DNA from: Bacillota bacterium
GTDB lineage: Bacteria; Bacillota; Clostridia; Lachnospirales; Lachnospiraceae
Direction: 5' to 3'
Assembly (NCBI GenBank): GCA_023415475.1
Contig: JAEZKL010000111.1
Span: 1 to 41,552 of the forward strand
DNA: 41,552 nt
In this document: positions 41,534 through 41,552 of the stretch, in pieces
Layout of the letters: every line of letters begins with the position of its first letter
How positions within the stretch are numbered: position 1 is the stretch's first letter
Made by a program: the position numbers and the translations under genes
Notes under the pieces: model-generated
What the model saw: the letters and a program-made list of their open reading frames with translations, nothing else
The model's database searches: none
What the model was told of the DNA's origin: nothing

Positions 41534-41552
41534 AATTATCGCCACCTTTGTT

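Overview
The window looks like chromosome from a motile, spore-forming Firmicute of the Lachnospiraceae type (Clostridium cluster XIVa). The grounds are moderate-to-low GC, AGGAGG-type ribosome sites, a BofA-family sporulation protein, a FliS/flagellin cluster with a sigma-D-like promoter, ATP-dependent PEP carboxykinase, a methionine T-box and many bidirectional hairpin terminators. There is no rRNA, tRNA, CRISPR array, transposase or phage gene; most of it is ordinary chromosome with interesting regulatory DNA between genes.

Layout. 1-1250: bofA (-) and yaaL/DUF2508 (+), divergent around a degenerate tandem repeat. 1433-7750: a minus-strand flagellar unit with a FliK-like 1139-aa protein, a 723-aa flagellin with a duplicated central module, and fliS. 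7900-13530: a DUF885 zinc-peptidase lipoprotein, pckA and a secreted double-LamG protein. 13717-13978: a 262-bp imperfect inverted repeat resembling a MITE. 13988-16460: metG with its T-box leader. 16574-23300: a DUF4846-CapA fusion lipoprotein, galE, a CAP-domain protein, a PD-(D/E)XK-like orphan and a three-S1-domain protein. 23385-24797: a small alarmone synthetase (RelQ type) with a coiled-coil, tail-anchored partner.

24800-25695 is a dense regulatory interval: two different 11-bp direct repeats, two copies of a 26-bp element each followed by a short ORF, then a consensus promoter, a 31-codon leader peptide and a perfect intrinsic terminator ahead of a heterodimeric ABC exporter (25696-29237). 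The arrangement strongly resembles ribosome-mediated attenuation as in Bacillus bmrBCD, and I consider it the best candidate system here. A second transporter locus follows on the other strand (ABC ATPase, ABC-2 permease, LytTR regulator, DUF3021), with candidate LytTR direct repeats upstream.

32345-41552: a DJ-1/PfpI protein, an OmpR-type response regulator with histidine kinase, transaldolase plus transketolase (non-oxidative pentose phosphate pathway), a dCache-GGDEF(degenerate)-EAL c-di-GMP phosphodiesterase and a sirtuin deacylase at the window edge. Connections I infer: c-di-GMP turnover and flagellar genes bear on motility; alarmone synthesis, the attenuated exporter, LytTR transporter and two-component system bear on stress and antibiotic sensing; pckA, tkt and tal are central carbon metabolism. 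All functions are inferred from sequence features recognised by eye; no database search was run.
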